A DNA stretch of 64,000 nt, from positions 54,892 through 118,891 of the forward strand of contig CAVUSZ010000003.1 of the NCBI GenBank assembly GCA_963744255.1, in the 5' to 3' direction. Positions 32,952 through 40,178 of this stretch are shown piece after piece (the stretch's first letter is position 1; each line of letters opens with the position of its first letter). Source of the DNA: DATEDA01 sp963744255 (GTDB taxonomy: Bacteria; Pseudomonadota; Gammaproteobacteria; Burkholderiales; SG8-39). Under the pieces are notes generated by a model that was given only the letters and a program-made list of their open reading frames with translations, had not been told where the DNA came from and searched no databases. The position numbers and the translations under genes were made by a program.

Positions 32952-34301
32952 ATGGCGGAGGAAGCGGGCGCAGACGGATGGCTGGCGGCAGTGGCCTCCC
33001 ACTTCGCCGCCCTTCGCGACGAGCTTCTCCGGCGCTGGCGCGGGGCGGCCGATGCCGATCCCGAGCTGACCACCGCGTCCGCGCTATCGCGCGTCCAGTT
33101 CTACGACCACATCCCCGACGTCCTCGAGGCGTTCGAGCGGCGGCTGCGTGCCCGTCACTCGGCCGAGCGGCGCGAGGCCGCCGTCGGGCGGCGCGAGGGC
33201 GCCGCGGGCCACGGGATGCACCGCTGGCAGCAGGGCTACCAGCAGCGCGAGGTCATGCGCGAGTGGCGGCACCTACACCTCTGCCTCGTCGACGAGCTGG
33301 AGCGATTCGCGCTCGATCACCCGGAGGTGCCTGCGGAATCGATGGCCTGGGCACGCCACGAGCTCGCGGAGCTGTGCAGCGAAGGTGTGTGCGAGAGCGC
33401 CGACCAGTACGCACGGCTGCAGCAGACCGAGGCGGCCGGTCGCGTGCGGGACCTCCAGCGGGCGCTCGACGAGCTCGCGGGACTGGAGACGCGTCGCGCC
33501 GAAGTGTGGCGGGAAGCGGCCCACGACCTGCGCGGCAGCCTCGGCGTCGTGAAGAACGCCACTGCAGCGCTCGACCACGCGAACGCGCCGGAGAGCGCAC
33601 GTGCGCAGTCGCTCGCGACCTTGCAGCGCGGCGTCGCGTCGATGCAGGCCCTGCTCAACGACCTCGTCAGCCTCGCCCGCCTGGAAGCGGGCCACGAACG
33701 CCGCGTCGCCGCATCGTTCGATGCGGCGGCGGTCCTGCGGGAGCTCTGCCTCGCGATGCGCCCCCTTGCAGAGGAGCGGGGCCTCTCGCTGGCGGCGACG
33801 GGCCCGGATACGCTGCCGGTGGAAGGGGACAGCCTCAAGACGTACCGCATCGCGCAGAACCTGCTGCTGAACGCCGTCAAGTACACGCAGCGCGGCGGCA
33901 TCGCCGTGGGCTGGGACCCCGCTCCCGACGACGAGGCGGCGCGGTGGGTTCTCTGTGTGCAGGACACCGGCCCCGGCCTGGAGGCGCGGTCCGCGCAGCC
34001 CCTCGCTCGCGCGCTGAAAACCGCGACCGACGAGGCGCAGGCGGTCGGCGAGCAGGCGGCGACGGCGGGCGAGCGCTCGGTCGAGGCCGAGCCGCCGCCG
34101 CTGCTGCCCTCGCACGCGGCGGCGGGGACGCGCGAACCCGACCCGGGCGAGGGCATCGGCCTCGCCATCGTGAAGCGGCTGTGCGAACTGCTCGACGCGA
34201 GCCTAGAGCTCCACACGGAGCCGGGCAAGGGCACCACTTTCCGGGTGATCTTCCCGCGCCGCTATCCCGGGGCCCTGCCGACGCCGCCGCGCGGCGCCTG
34301 A
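32952..34301 (+). CDS. soluble histidine kinase with RsbRD-like N-terminal domain
   Basis: 449 residues, no membrane helix. The N-terminal all-helical region (about 10-165, with FAALRDELLRRWRGAADADP and HRWQQGYQQREVMREWRHLH) resembles the RsbRD/globin-like sensor module of stress kinases. HisKA has phospho-His about 190 (REAAHDLRGSLGVVKNA), and the HATPase shows QNLLLNAVKYT, VQDTGPG and GEGIGLAIVKRL. An Ala/Glu-rich insert (about 360-395) separates the G1 and G2 boxes, which is unusually long. Divergent from the single-domain response regulator. The stimulus is unknown. Confidence 0.87.
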   Translation: MAEEAGADGWLAAVASHFAALRDELLRRWRGAADADPELTTASALSRVQFYDHIPDVLEAFERRLRARHSAERREAAVGRREGAAGHGMHRWQQGYQQREVMREWRHLHLCLVDELERFALDHPEVPAESMAWARHELAELCSEGVCESADQYARLQQTEAAGRVRDLQRALDELAGLETRRAEVWREAAHDLRGSLGVVKNATAALDHANAPESARAQSLATLQRGVASMQALLNDLVSLARLEAGHERRVAASFDAAAVLRELCLAMRPLAEERGLSLAATGPDTLPVEGDSLKTYRIAQNLLLNAVKYTQRGGIAVGWDPAPDDEAARWVLCVQDTGPGLEARSAQPLARALKTATDEAQAVGEQAATAGERSVEAEPPPLLPSHAAAGTREPDPGEGIGLAIVKRLCELLDASLELHTEPGKGTTFRVIFPRRYPGALPTPPRGA

Positions 34302-34320
34302 CGCACGAGCGTCGCCGTTC

Positions 34321-36078
34321 TCACGCGGCCGCGGAGCGCTCGGCCGGGGAGCTCCGCGGCAGCGAAGCGAGGACCCGTTCGAGGTGGTCGAAGTCGATCG
34401 GCTTCACGAGATGGCCGTCGAAGCCGGCCGCGAGCGACCGGCGCCGGTCGTCGTCGGACCCGTACCCGGTCAACGCGATCAAGGTCGTCGCGTCCAGCGA
34501 CGGATCGGCGCGCAGCTCGCGCGCGACCTCGTAGCCGCTGATGTCGGGCATCCCGATGTCGAGCAGGACCAGGTCCGGACGCCGGCCCCGCGCGACCGCA
34601 AGCGCCTCGCGTCCGTCGTACGCCTGCCACACCTCGTGACCGAGCATACGGAGCAGCGCGGCGAGGCTCTCGGCCGAGTCGCGGTTGTCGTCGACGAGCA
34701 GCAGTCGCCGCGCGTGTGCCGCCGGCGGGGGACGCGGTGCGTCCGACCGCCCGGTGGCCGGCAGCGGCGACTCGAGCGCGTCTTCCGGGACGAGCGGCAG
34801 CCGCACGACGAACTCCGCGCCCTGGCCCGGCCCGGCGCTCGACGCTTCGACGCTGCCCCCGTGCAATGCGATGATCTCCCGCACGAGGGCGAGGCCGATG
34901 CCGAGTCCGCCCTCCTTGCGGCTTGCGGGCTGATCGCCTTGGTGGAACAGGTCGAAAATGCGCGGGAGCATCTCGGGCACGATGCCGACCCCGCTGTCCT
35001 GCACCGTGATCACGGCACTCCGGCCGTGCTTCGAGCGCCCGAGAGTCAGCTCGATCCGCCCCGCCTCTCGGGTGTACTTGATCGCGTTCGCGAGCAGGTT
35101 GCCGACGACCTGCGCGAGCCGGATCGGGTCGCCTTCGACCGCCAGCGATTCCCCGGGCATAGTGACGACGAGCTGCTGGCGCCGGTCGGCCGCGAGCGGG
35201 CGGATCGTCTCGAGCGCGCGGTCAATGACGTCGGCGAGCTCGAGGCGCTCGGGGCGCAGCGTGATCCGGCCGCGCGTGATGCGGGAGACGTCGAGGAGAT
35301 CGTCGATCAGCCGGTTCAGGTGACCGACCTGGCGGGCGAGCACGTCCTGAACGGGCACGAGACCCGCGTCGCCCGGCTGCGCGAGCTGCATGTACTGGAC
35401 CGCGTTGGCGATCGCAGCGAGCGGATTGCGGAGCTCGTGCGAGAGCGTGGCGAGGAACTCGTTCTTGCGGCGGTCGGCGTCGCGGAGGGCCTCCTCCGCG
35501 CGCCGACGCACGGCGTTCTCCGCCTCGAGGGCGGCGTTCGCCTCGGCGAGCTCGAGATTCGCCTTTTCGAGCGTGCGGTTCAGCGCCTGGAGCTCCCGGG
35601 CGCGCTCGGCCTGCAAGCTCGTGTGAGCGTCGGCGAGCTTCGCGTTCGCCTGCTCCAGGTTCCGGTTCAGCCCCTCGAGCCTCTTCCGCTGCCCGTACAG
35701 CTCCGCGAGGATCTGCACCTTGCTTCGCAGGATCTCCGGGACGACGGGCACGTACACGTAGTCGAACGCGCCGAGCTGATAACCCTTCAGCCGATCGAGG
35801 TCGGTCACGTGCACCGCGGTGACGAAGATGATCGGCGTCGTCTCGAAGCGGGGGTGGCGGTGGATCAGCGCCGCGGTCTCGAACCCGTCGATGTCCGGCA
35901 TGTTCACGTCGAGCAGGATCGCCGCGAACTCGCGCTCCATCAGCCGCTGGAGCGCCGCGCGGCCCGATCGCGCCTCGACGAGCTCGAGACCGAGATCGTC
36001 GAGGATCGCCCGGTAGCTGAGGAGGCGGGCCGGCTGGTCGTCGACCAGCAGGATGTTGACGCGATCCCCGGCGCTCAC
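34321..36078 (-). CDS. hybrid kinase: receiver, coiled coil, HisKA, HATPase, receiver
   Basis: 585 residues. Receiver 1 (about 5-125, Asp 57 in AILLDVNMPDIDG) but its KP lysine is replaced (FDYVYVPVVPEIL). A long coiled coil follows (about 128-205, NLEQANAKLADAHTSLQAER...), then HisKA with His about 214 (LATLSHELRNPLAAI), HATPase (VQDSGVGI, GLGIGLALVREI) and receiver 2 (Asp about 506 in LVLLDIGMPDISG, KPI lysine kept). Start GTG 36078 is supported by the receiver beginning at residue 8. It follows the remnant of a response regulator by 7 bases. The layout is common in multi-step phosphorelays. Confidence 0.92.
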   Translation of the reverse strand: MSAGDRVNILLVDDQPARLLSYRAILDDLGLELVEARSGRAALQRLMEREFAAILLDVNMPDIDGFETAALIHRHPRFETTPIIFVTAVHVTDLDRLKGYQLGAFDYVYVPVVPEILRSKVQILAELYGQRKRLEGLNRNLEQANAKLADAHTSLQAERARELQALNRTLEKANLELAEANAALEAENAVRRRAEEALRDADRRKNEFLATLSHELRNPLAAIANAVQYMQLAQPGDAGLVPVQDVLARQVGHLNRLIDDLLDVSRITRGRITLRPERLELADVIDRALETIRPLAADRRQQLVVTMPGESLAVEGDPIRLAQVVGNLLANAIKYTREAGRIELTLGRSKHGRSAVITVQDSGVGIVPEMLPRIFDLFHQGDQPASRKEGGLGIGLALVREIIALHGGSVEASSAGPGQGAEFVVRLPLVPEDALESPLPATGRSDAPRPPPAAHARRLLLVDDNRDSAESLAALLRMLGHEVWQAYDGREALAVARGRRPDLVLLDIGMPDISGYEVARELRADPSLDATTLIALTGYGSDDDRRRSLAAGFDGHLVKPIDFDHLERVLASLPRSSPAERSAAA

Positions 36079-36085
36079 GACCCGC

Positions 36086-36162
36086 TCACCTGTGGAGCCA
36101 CATCCGCAGCAGCGAAAGAAGCTGCTCGGTGTTCACCGGCTTCGCGATGTAGTCCGTCTGCA
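36086..36162 (-). pseudogene. C-terminal stump of a receiver domain
   Basis: Encodes MQTDYIAKPVNTEQLLSLLR plus MWLHR and stop: the last strand, KP lysine and final helix of a response-regulator receiver domain. In-frame similarity continues a few codons upstream (RTLEQGSYTA) before a stop near 36230. The phospho-Asp half is missing. It sits directly before the hybrid kinase and reads in the same direction, so it is probably the end of a lost hybrid kinase or regulator. Confidence 0.65.
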
Positions 36163-36348
36163 TGGCGGTATAGCTCCCCTGTTCGAGTGTCCGCGGATGG
36201 AGAAACGGTCGATCGGGTGAGTCGGAGCGCGAGCGCTAAGAACGGGGGTGACCCGGGACAACGAACCGCAACCGGCTGCCGCGCCGACCGCGGGGGGCGC
36301 ATTCAGTGAACGGCAAGACAGGCACCACGCCATCCCTCCTTGGCGTCA

Positions 36349-36362
36349 CCCGTTCGAACGGG
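36349..36362. repeat. 14-bp perfect palindrome
   Basis: CCCGTTCGAACGGG in the spacer between the sodC stop and the receiver stump. It is followed at 36371 by TTAC-N9-GTAA. Candidate operator. Confidence 0.35.
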
Positions 36363-36457
36363 AAATACTTACCGCGCGGTTGTAATTCTTACAGTGCCTG
36401 GCCGCGCGCCAACCCCGCTGGCGACATGCTCAAGGACCACCGCAAGTTACGTACCAA

Positions 36458-36985
36458 TCAACCCTTCTCGGGGCGCTCGACCACCGCGCAGGCGATGCGG
36501 TCGCCGGCCTCGCCCGCCGGCTGGCTCCGGTAGTCATCCGGCTTGGCATGGAGGACGAGCGTGGAGCCGTCATTGTCGAAGAGCGTCGCCTCCCCCGGTT
36601 CCAGCGTGACCAGCGTGCTCAGGACATGGGCGCGCAGCGTCCCGTCCCTCTGCACGAACTGATTCGGCATGTCGCCGGCGTGCGGACCCCTGTCGGCGCG
36701 CAGGCCGTGCCGGCTTTGGCGCGGCGCGAAGTGCTCGCCCGCCGACTTAAACCCGGTGGCACCGTCGCACGCGCCCGTCGCGTGGATATGGAAGGCTTTC
36801 TCTCCGGGTGGGAGCTCGCTCAGGTCGAGCTCGATGAGCACACCCGCCGGGGTCTGGGTCAAGGTCGCGGTCCCGAGCTTCCGGCCGGCGGCGTTCATGA
36901 AGGTCGCGCGCGCAGTGTCCGCCGCCTCGGCGGCGAGCGCGAGGGCCAGTGCGCAGCACGCGCCCGCTACAATCGCAGATCTCAT
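36458..36985 (-). CDS. sodC: Cu/Zn superoxide dismutase, secreted
   Basis: 175 residues with a signal peptide (MRSAIVAGACCALALALAAE). Metal-site motifs: AFHIHATGACDG (two Cu His), SAGEHFAPR, GPHAGDMPN (bridging and Zn His) and a final STLVLHA (Cu His). It dismutates superoxide in the periplasm. The Zn-site Asp and second Cys (about 167, IACAVVE) are in place. GGAGA precedes the ATG. A full sigma-54-type promoter 34 bases upstream faces another one that drives the adjacent zinc protein. Confidence 0.93.
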   Translation of the reverse strand: MRSAIVAGACCALALALAAEAADTARATFMNAAGRKLGTATLTQTPAGVLIELDLSELPPGEKAFHIHATGACDGATGFKSAGEHFAPRQSRHGLRADRGPHAGDMPNQFVQRDGTLRAHVLSTLVTLEPGEATLFDNDGSTLVLHAKPDDYRSQPAGEAGDRIACAVVERPEKG

Positions 36986-37018
36986 GGTGGTCTCCGGGGT
37001 CCAGGCAGACCCCGCTCC

Positions 37019-37034
37019 TGCAACGGCCGTGCCG
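37019..37034 (-). promoter_or_regulatory. -24/-12 (sigma-54) promoter for sodC
   Basis: Minus strand CGGCACG-GCCG-TTGCA, full match, 34 bases upstream of the sodC start codon; back to back with the element at 37046. Confidence 0.85.
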
Positions 37035-37045
37035 CTCGCAGCCGC

Positions 37046-37061
37046 GGGCACGCCGGTTGCG
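37046..37061 (+). promoter_or_regulatory. -24/-12 (sigma-54) promoter for zinc-binding protein
   Basis: GGGCACG-CCGG-TTGCG, perfect -24 and TTGC core, 45 bases upstream of the ATG at 37106. Confidence 0.82.
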
Positions 37062-37105
37062 GGTTCCGGCGCGACTCCATCCCGCTCCCGCCGGAGGCGA
37101 ATTCC

Positions 37106-37342
37106 ATGGCCGTATGCGAAGTGTGCGGAAACAACTATCAGCGCTCGTTCGAGGTGCTGGCGGCAGGCGAGCGCCACGTCTTCGACAGCTTCGAGTGCGC
37201 CATCCACCGACTCGCGCCACGCTGTGAGCACTGCGGCTGCAAGGTGGTCGGCCACGGCATCGAATCGGACGGCAAGTATTTCTGCTGCGCCCACTGCGCC
37301 CGTCTGCAGGGCGTGGAAGGGGCGGTCGATCACCCCGCGTAA
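37106..37342 (+). CDS. small Cys/His-rich zinc-binding protein, metallothionein-like
   Basis: 78 residues with nine Cys and several His: CEVCGN (4-7), FECAIH (31-34), CEHCGCKVVGH (40-50) and YFCCAHCARL (60-64). The C-terminal half, C-x2-C-x-C ... GKYFC-x3-C, resembles bacterial metallothionein SmtA or a LIM-like double zinc site. It probably stores or buffers zinc or copper, fitting its position opposite sodC. GGAGG is 8 bases before the ATG. The exact family is uncertain. Confidence 0.8.
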   Translation: MAVCEVCGNNYQRSFEVLAAGERHVFDSFECAIHRLAPRCEHCGCKVVGHGIESDGKYFCCAHCARLQGVEGAVDHPA

Positions 37343-37348
37343 AGCGGC

Positions 37349-37690
37349 CTACTTGCGGCCGCGCGGCAGCGGATCGCCGCGCTTCGTGTAGGCAGGCGGG
37401 ACGTAGACGTTCAACGTGCGGAGCAGCGCGCGCCCGGTGTTCCGGATCTCGTGGCGCTCGCCTCGCTCGACGAGCAGGAGCGTTCCGGGGCCCAGCGCAT
37501 GCGAGCGGCCCTTTATTACGGCGGCGCCGCGGCCGGCAACGACATACAGCCATTGATCGGCGCCCCGATGCCGGTTGTCGGCGCCGCCTTCGGAGTCGCC
37601 CGGGGCGATGACCATCTCGGCCGCCTGCGCGCGGGCGTTGCGGAATGCGACGCGAAAGCCAGGCCCGAGCCGAAGCGTCTTTCGTTTCAT
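37349..37690 (-). CDS. cupin-domain protein
   Basis: 113 residues. A single cupin_2 barrel: HRGADQWLYVVAGRGAAVIK (metal-site G-x5-H-x-H-like first motif, here only partly kept) and LLLVERGERHEIRNTGRALL (second motif with G-x-x-H). It ends VYVPPAYTKRGDPLPRGRK, typical of sugar-isomerase-like stand-alone cupins. AGGAGG lies right before the ATG at 37690. Converges with the zinc protein gene; substrate unknown. Confidence 0.85.
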   Translation of the reverse strand: MKRKTLRLGPGFRVAFRNARAQAAEMVIAPGDSEGGADNRHRGADQWLYVVAGRGAAVIKGRSHALGPGTLLLVERGERHEIRNTGRALLRTLNVYVPPAYTKRGDPLPRGRK

Positions 37691-37699
37691 GAGTCCTCC

Positions 37700-37715
37700 T
37701 GGCACCGAGATTGCA
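37700..37715 (+). promoter_or_regulatory. -24/-12 (sigma-54) promoter for PLD-VTT gene
   Basis: TGGCACC-GAGA-TTGCA: one mismatch in -24 (C for G at the edge), -12 perfect; 75 bases upstream of the ATG at 37790. It is the rightmost site found. Confidence 0.65.
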
Positions 37716-37789
37716 AGGGTCGGTTTCGCCCTGACCGGACTGGGGCGAGCAGCTTTCGTTCCCGATCCGGTCTTTTCGCCAGAGAGCTC

Positions 37790-39952
37790 ATGTCCGATCT
37801 TTTCCGTCCGGGCGAGAATTGCTGGACCGTCGCGCGCGCCGGCCGGGTGGCGCCGGTGGTCGACGCGGCGGCCTATTTCGAGGCGTTCATGCGCGCGGCC
37901 GAGCGCGCGGAGCGCTCGATCGCGATCCTCGCCTGGGATTTCGACAGCCGCACCGCGATCGCCTTCGGCGAGGACGACGCGCCGCGCACGAACCTCGGCG
38001 ACTTCCTGAACGACCTCGCCCGACGGCGGCGGCGGTTGCGGATTCGCGTGCTCGACTGGGACTACCCGATGATCTTCGGCACCGCCCGCGAGTTCGCCCC
38101 CCTCTACGGCCTGAGCTGGAAGCGACACCGGCGCGTGCACTTCCGCTTCGACGACACCCACCCGCTCGCCGGCTCGCACCATCAGAAGATCGTGGTGATC
38201 GACGACAAGGTCGCCTTCGTCGGCGGGCTGGACCTCACCTTCCGACGCTGGGATTCGCCCGACCACCGGCCCAACGATCCGCGGCGCGTGGCCGCGGGCA
38301 AGCCGTATCCGCCGTTCCACGACCTGATGATCGCGGTTGACGGTGATGCAGCCCGCGCGCTCGCCGAAATCGCGCGCAAGCGCTGGCGCGCGGCGACCGG
38401 GGAGAAGCTTCCCGCGGTCAGGACGGCCGGCGACCCGTGGCCGCCGTCTCTCGAGCCCGATATCACGGACGTCAACGTCGGCATCGCCTGTACGGCGCCG
38501 GCAGGAAACGGCGGCAACGGCGTGCGAACCGTCGAGCGACTCTATGTCGACATGATCGCGCGGGCGGAGCGGTACATCTATCTCGAGAACCAGTACTTCA
38601 CGTCGCAGACCGTGGGACAGGCGCTCGCCGCACGGCTCGCCGAGCCGCAGGGTCCGGAGATCGTCCTCGTGACCCGCCTCCTCAGCCACGGCTGGCTCGA
38701 GGAGATGACGATGCATGTGCTGCGGACCAGGCTGATCAAGGAGCTCCGTGCGGCGGATCACGGCGGACGGTTTCACGTGTACTACGCGCACGTCGACGGC
38801 CTGGCCGCGGGGACGTGCATCGACGTCCACTCCAAGATGATGGCGGTGGACGACGAATGGCTCCGCATCGGCTCGGCCAACCTGAGCAACCGGTCGATGG
38901 GCCTCGACACCGAGTGCGATGTCGTCGTCGAGGCGGCCGGCAAACCGTCCGTCCGGCAGGCGATCCGCGGGTTCCGCGACCGGCTGCTCGCCGAGCATCT
39001 CGGCCTCCCGGCCGAGACGGTCGCGCGCGAGGTCGAACGCGCGGGTTCCATGAACGGCGCGATCACGGCGCTCGCTTCCGGGCCGCGGACGCTGAAGCCG
39101 CTCGAAGAGCTGCCGGAGTGGTCGGACACCGTGCTGAGCGCGGCGGCTCTCGCCGATCCCGAGCGACCGGTGGCGCTCGACACGCTGGTCGATCAATTCG
39201 CTCCCGGCACCGACGTGCGGCGAACGGTGCCGTTCTGGAAGTCGATCCTCGCCCTTGCGGCGGTTCTCGTCGCGCTCACGCTGGCGTGGCGATACACCCC
39301 GCTGGCGGAACTCGTCACCGCGGAGGCGGTAATCGAATGGACGCAGGCGTTCGCGGGCAAGTGGTGGGCGCCGCTCCTCATCCTCGCCGCCTACACCCCG
39401 GCCTCGGTGATCATGTTCCCGCGGCCGCTCATCACCCTTGCCGCCGTCGTCGCGTTCGGACCCTGGCTCGGGTTCGTCTACGCGATGGGCGGGATCCTCC
39501 TCGCCGCGCTCGCAGGCTACTACGCCGGGCAGCTCTTCGATCGGGACACGGTCCGGCGCATCGCCGGCAGAAAGCTCAACCGGCTGACACGCGCGCTCCG
39601 GGAGCGCGGGCTGCTCGCCATCACTGCGGTTCGGCTGGTGCCGCTCGCGCCGTTCGTGGTCGAGAGCATCGTCGCCGGCGCCATCCGGATCAAGGCTTGG
39701 CACCTGGTCGTCGGAACGTTCCTGGGGATGCTTCCCGGGGTGCTCACCGCGACCGTGTTCGGCGAGCAGCTCGAGGCCGCACTGCACGATCCGTCGCAGA
39801 TCAACTACTGGCTCGTCGGAGGCGTCGTCGCCCTGCTCGCCGTCGCCACGTTCCTCGTGCGACGTTGGTTCGTGAAGATGGAAAGCACCAGTCGAACCGG
39901 CCGCGCCCCGGCCCGGGAACGCCAGCCCGCCACGACGACGACGCCGTCATAA
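37790..39952 (+). CDS. phospholipase D domain fused to VTT/DedA-type membrane domain
   Basis: 720 residues. The N-terminal half is a two-lobed PLD enzyme with HKD motif 1 (SHHQKIVVIDD, about 129-138) and HKD motif 2 (VHSKMMAVDD followed by IGSANLSNRS, about 346-366). The C-terminal half has five or six membrane helices with the VTT/SNARE-associated signature (PRPLITLAAVVAFGPWLGFV; RLVPLAPFVVESIVAGAIRI), ending in a basic disordered tail. It probably hydrolyses or transfers phospholipid head groups at the inner membrane, with the VTT part possibly scrambling lipid. The start ATG follows the PLD N-terminus MSDLFRPGENCWTVARAGR. Confidence 0.93.
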   Translation: MSDLFRPGENCWTVARAGRVAPVVDAAAYFEAFMRAAERAERSIAILAWDFDSRTAIAFGEDDAPRTNLGDFLNDLARRRRRLRIRVLDWDYPMIFGTAREFAPLYGLSWKRHRRVHFRFDDTHPLAGSHHQKIVVIDDKVAFVGGLDLTFRRWDSPDHRPNDPRRVAAGKPYPPFHDLMIAVDGDAARALAEIARKRWRAATGEKLPAVRTAGDPWPPSLEPDITDVNVGIACTAPAGNGGNGVRTVERLYVDMIARAERYIYLENQYFTSQTVGQALAARLAEPQGPEIVLVTRLLSHGWLEEMTMHVLRTRLIKELRAADHGGRFHVYYAHVDGLAAGTCIDVHSKMMAVDDEWLRIGSANLSNRSMGLDTECDVVVEAAGKPSVRQAIRGFRDRLLAEHLGLPAETVAREVERAGSMNGAITALASGPRTLKPLEELPEWSDTVLSAAALADPERPVALDTLVDQFAPGTDVRRTVPFWKSILALAAVLVALTLAWRYTPLAELVTAEAVIEWTQAFAGKWWAPLLILAAYTPASVIMFPRPLITLAAVVAFGPWLGFVYAMGGILLAALAGYYAGQLFDRDTVRRIAGRKLNRLTRALRERGLLAITAVRLVPLAPFVVESIVAGAIRIKAWHLVVGTFLGMLPGVLTATVFGEQLEAALHDPSQINYWLVGGVVALLAVATFLVRRWFVKMESTSRTGRAPARERQPATTTTPS

Positions 39953-39956
39953 GGAA

Positions 39957-40031
39957 ATGACAACGCCGGGGTGGCGCGACGTGGCGCTGCTCGATCTCGG
40001 CCTGCCCCGGATGAACGGATACATGCGGTGA
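39957..40031 (+). pseudogene. 24-codon receiver-domain stump
   Basis: A complete mini-frame with AAGGA, ATG and stop encodes MTTPGWRDVALLDLGLPRMN plus GYMR. DVALLDLGLPxMNGY is the phospho-Asp strand and loop of a response-regulator receiver domain. Nothing before or after belongs to such a domain, so this is a remnant that has kept expression signals. It lies 4 bases after the PLD-VTT stop. A translated 24-residue peptide is possible but no function is implied. Confidence 0.55.
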
Positions 40032-40132
40032 GGGGCTCGAGGGATGCCGCGGGCGCGGATCGGGCCGTTTCCGTCATTCCAGACCTCCCGCGCAGCCCGG
40101 CACGCGGTACTATTTGTTGTAACACCGTCATA

Positions 40133-40147
40133 GGCGCGTGACGCGCC
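40133..40147. repeat. 7-bp inverted repeat before the coiled-coil gene
   Basis: GGCGCGT-G-ACGCGCC, 32 bases upstream of the start codon; candidate operator or leader hairpin. Confidence 0.35.
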
Positions 40148-40178
40148 CCTCCCGGGACGGATAAACAAGGAGGCTGCC

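Noticed and set aside
37349..39787. 812-codon minus-strand frame opposite the PLD-VTT gene
   Set aside because: Only its last 113 codons (the cupin protein, 37349-37690) have a ribosome site and family match; the rest is antisense shadow.
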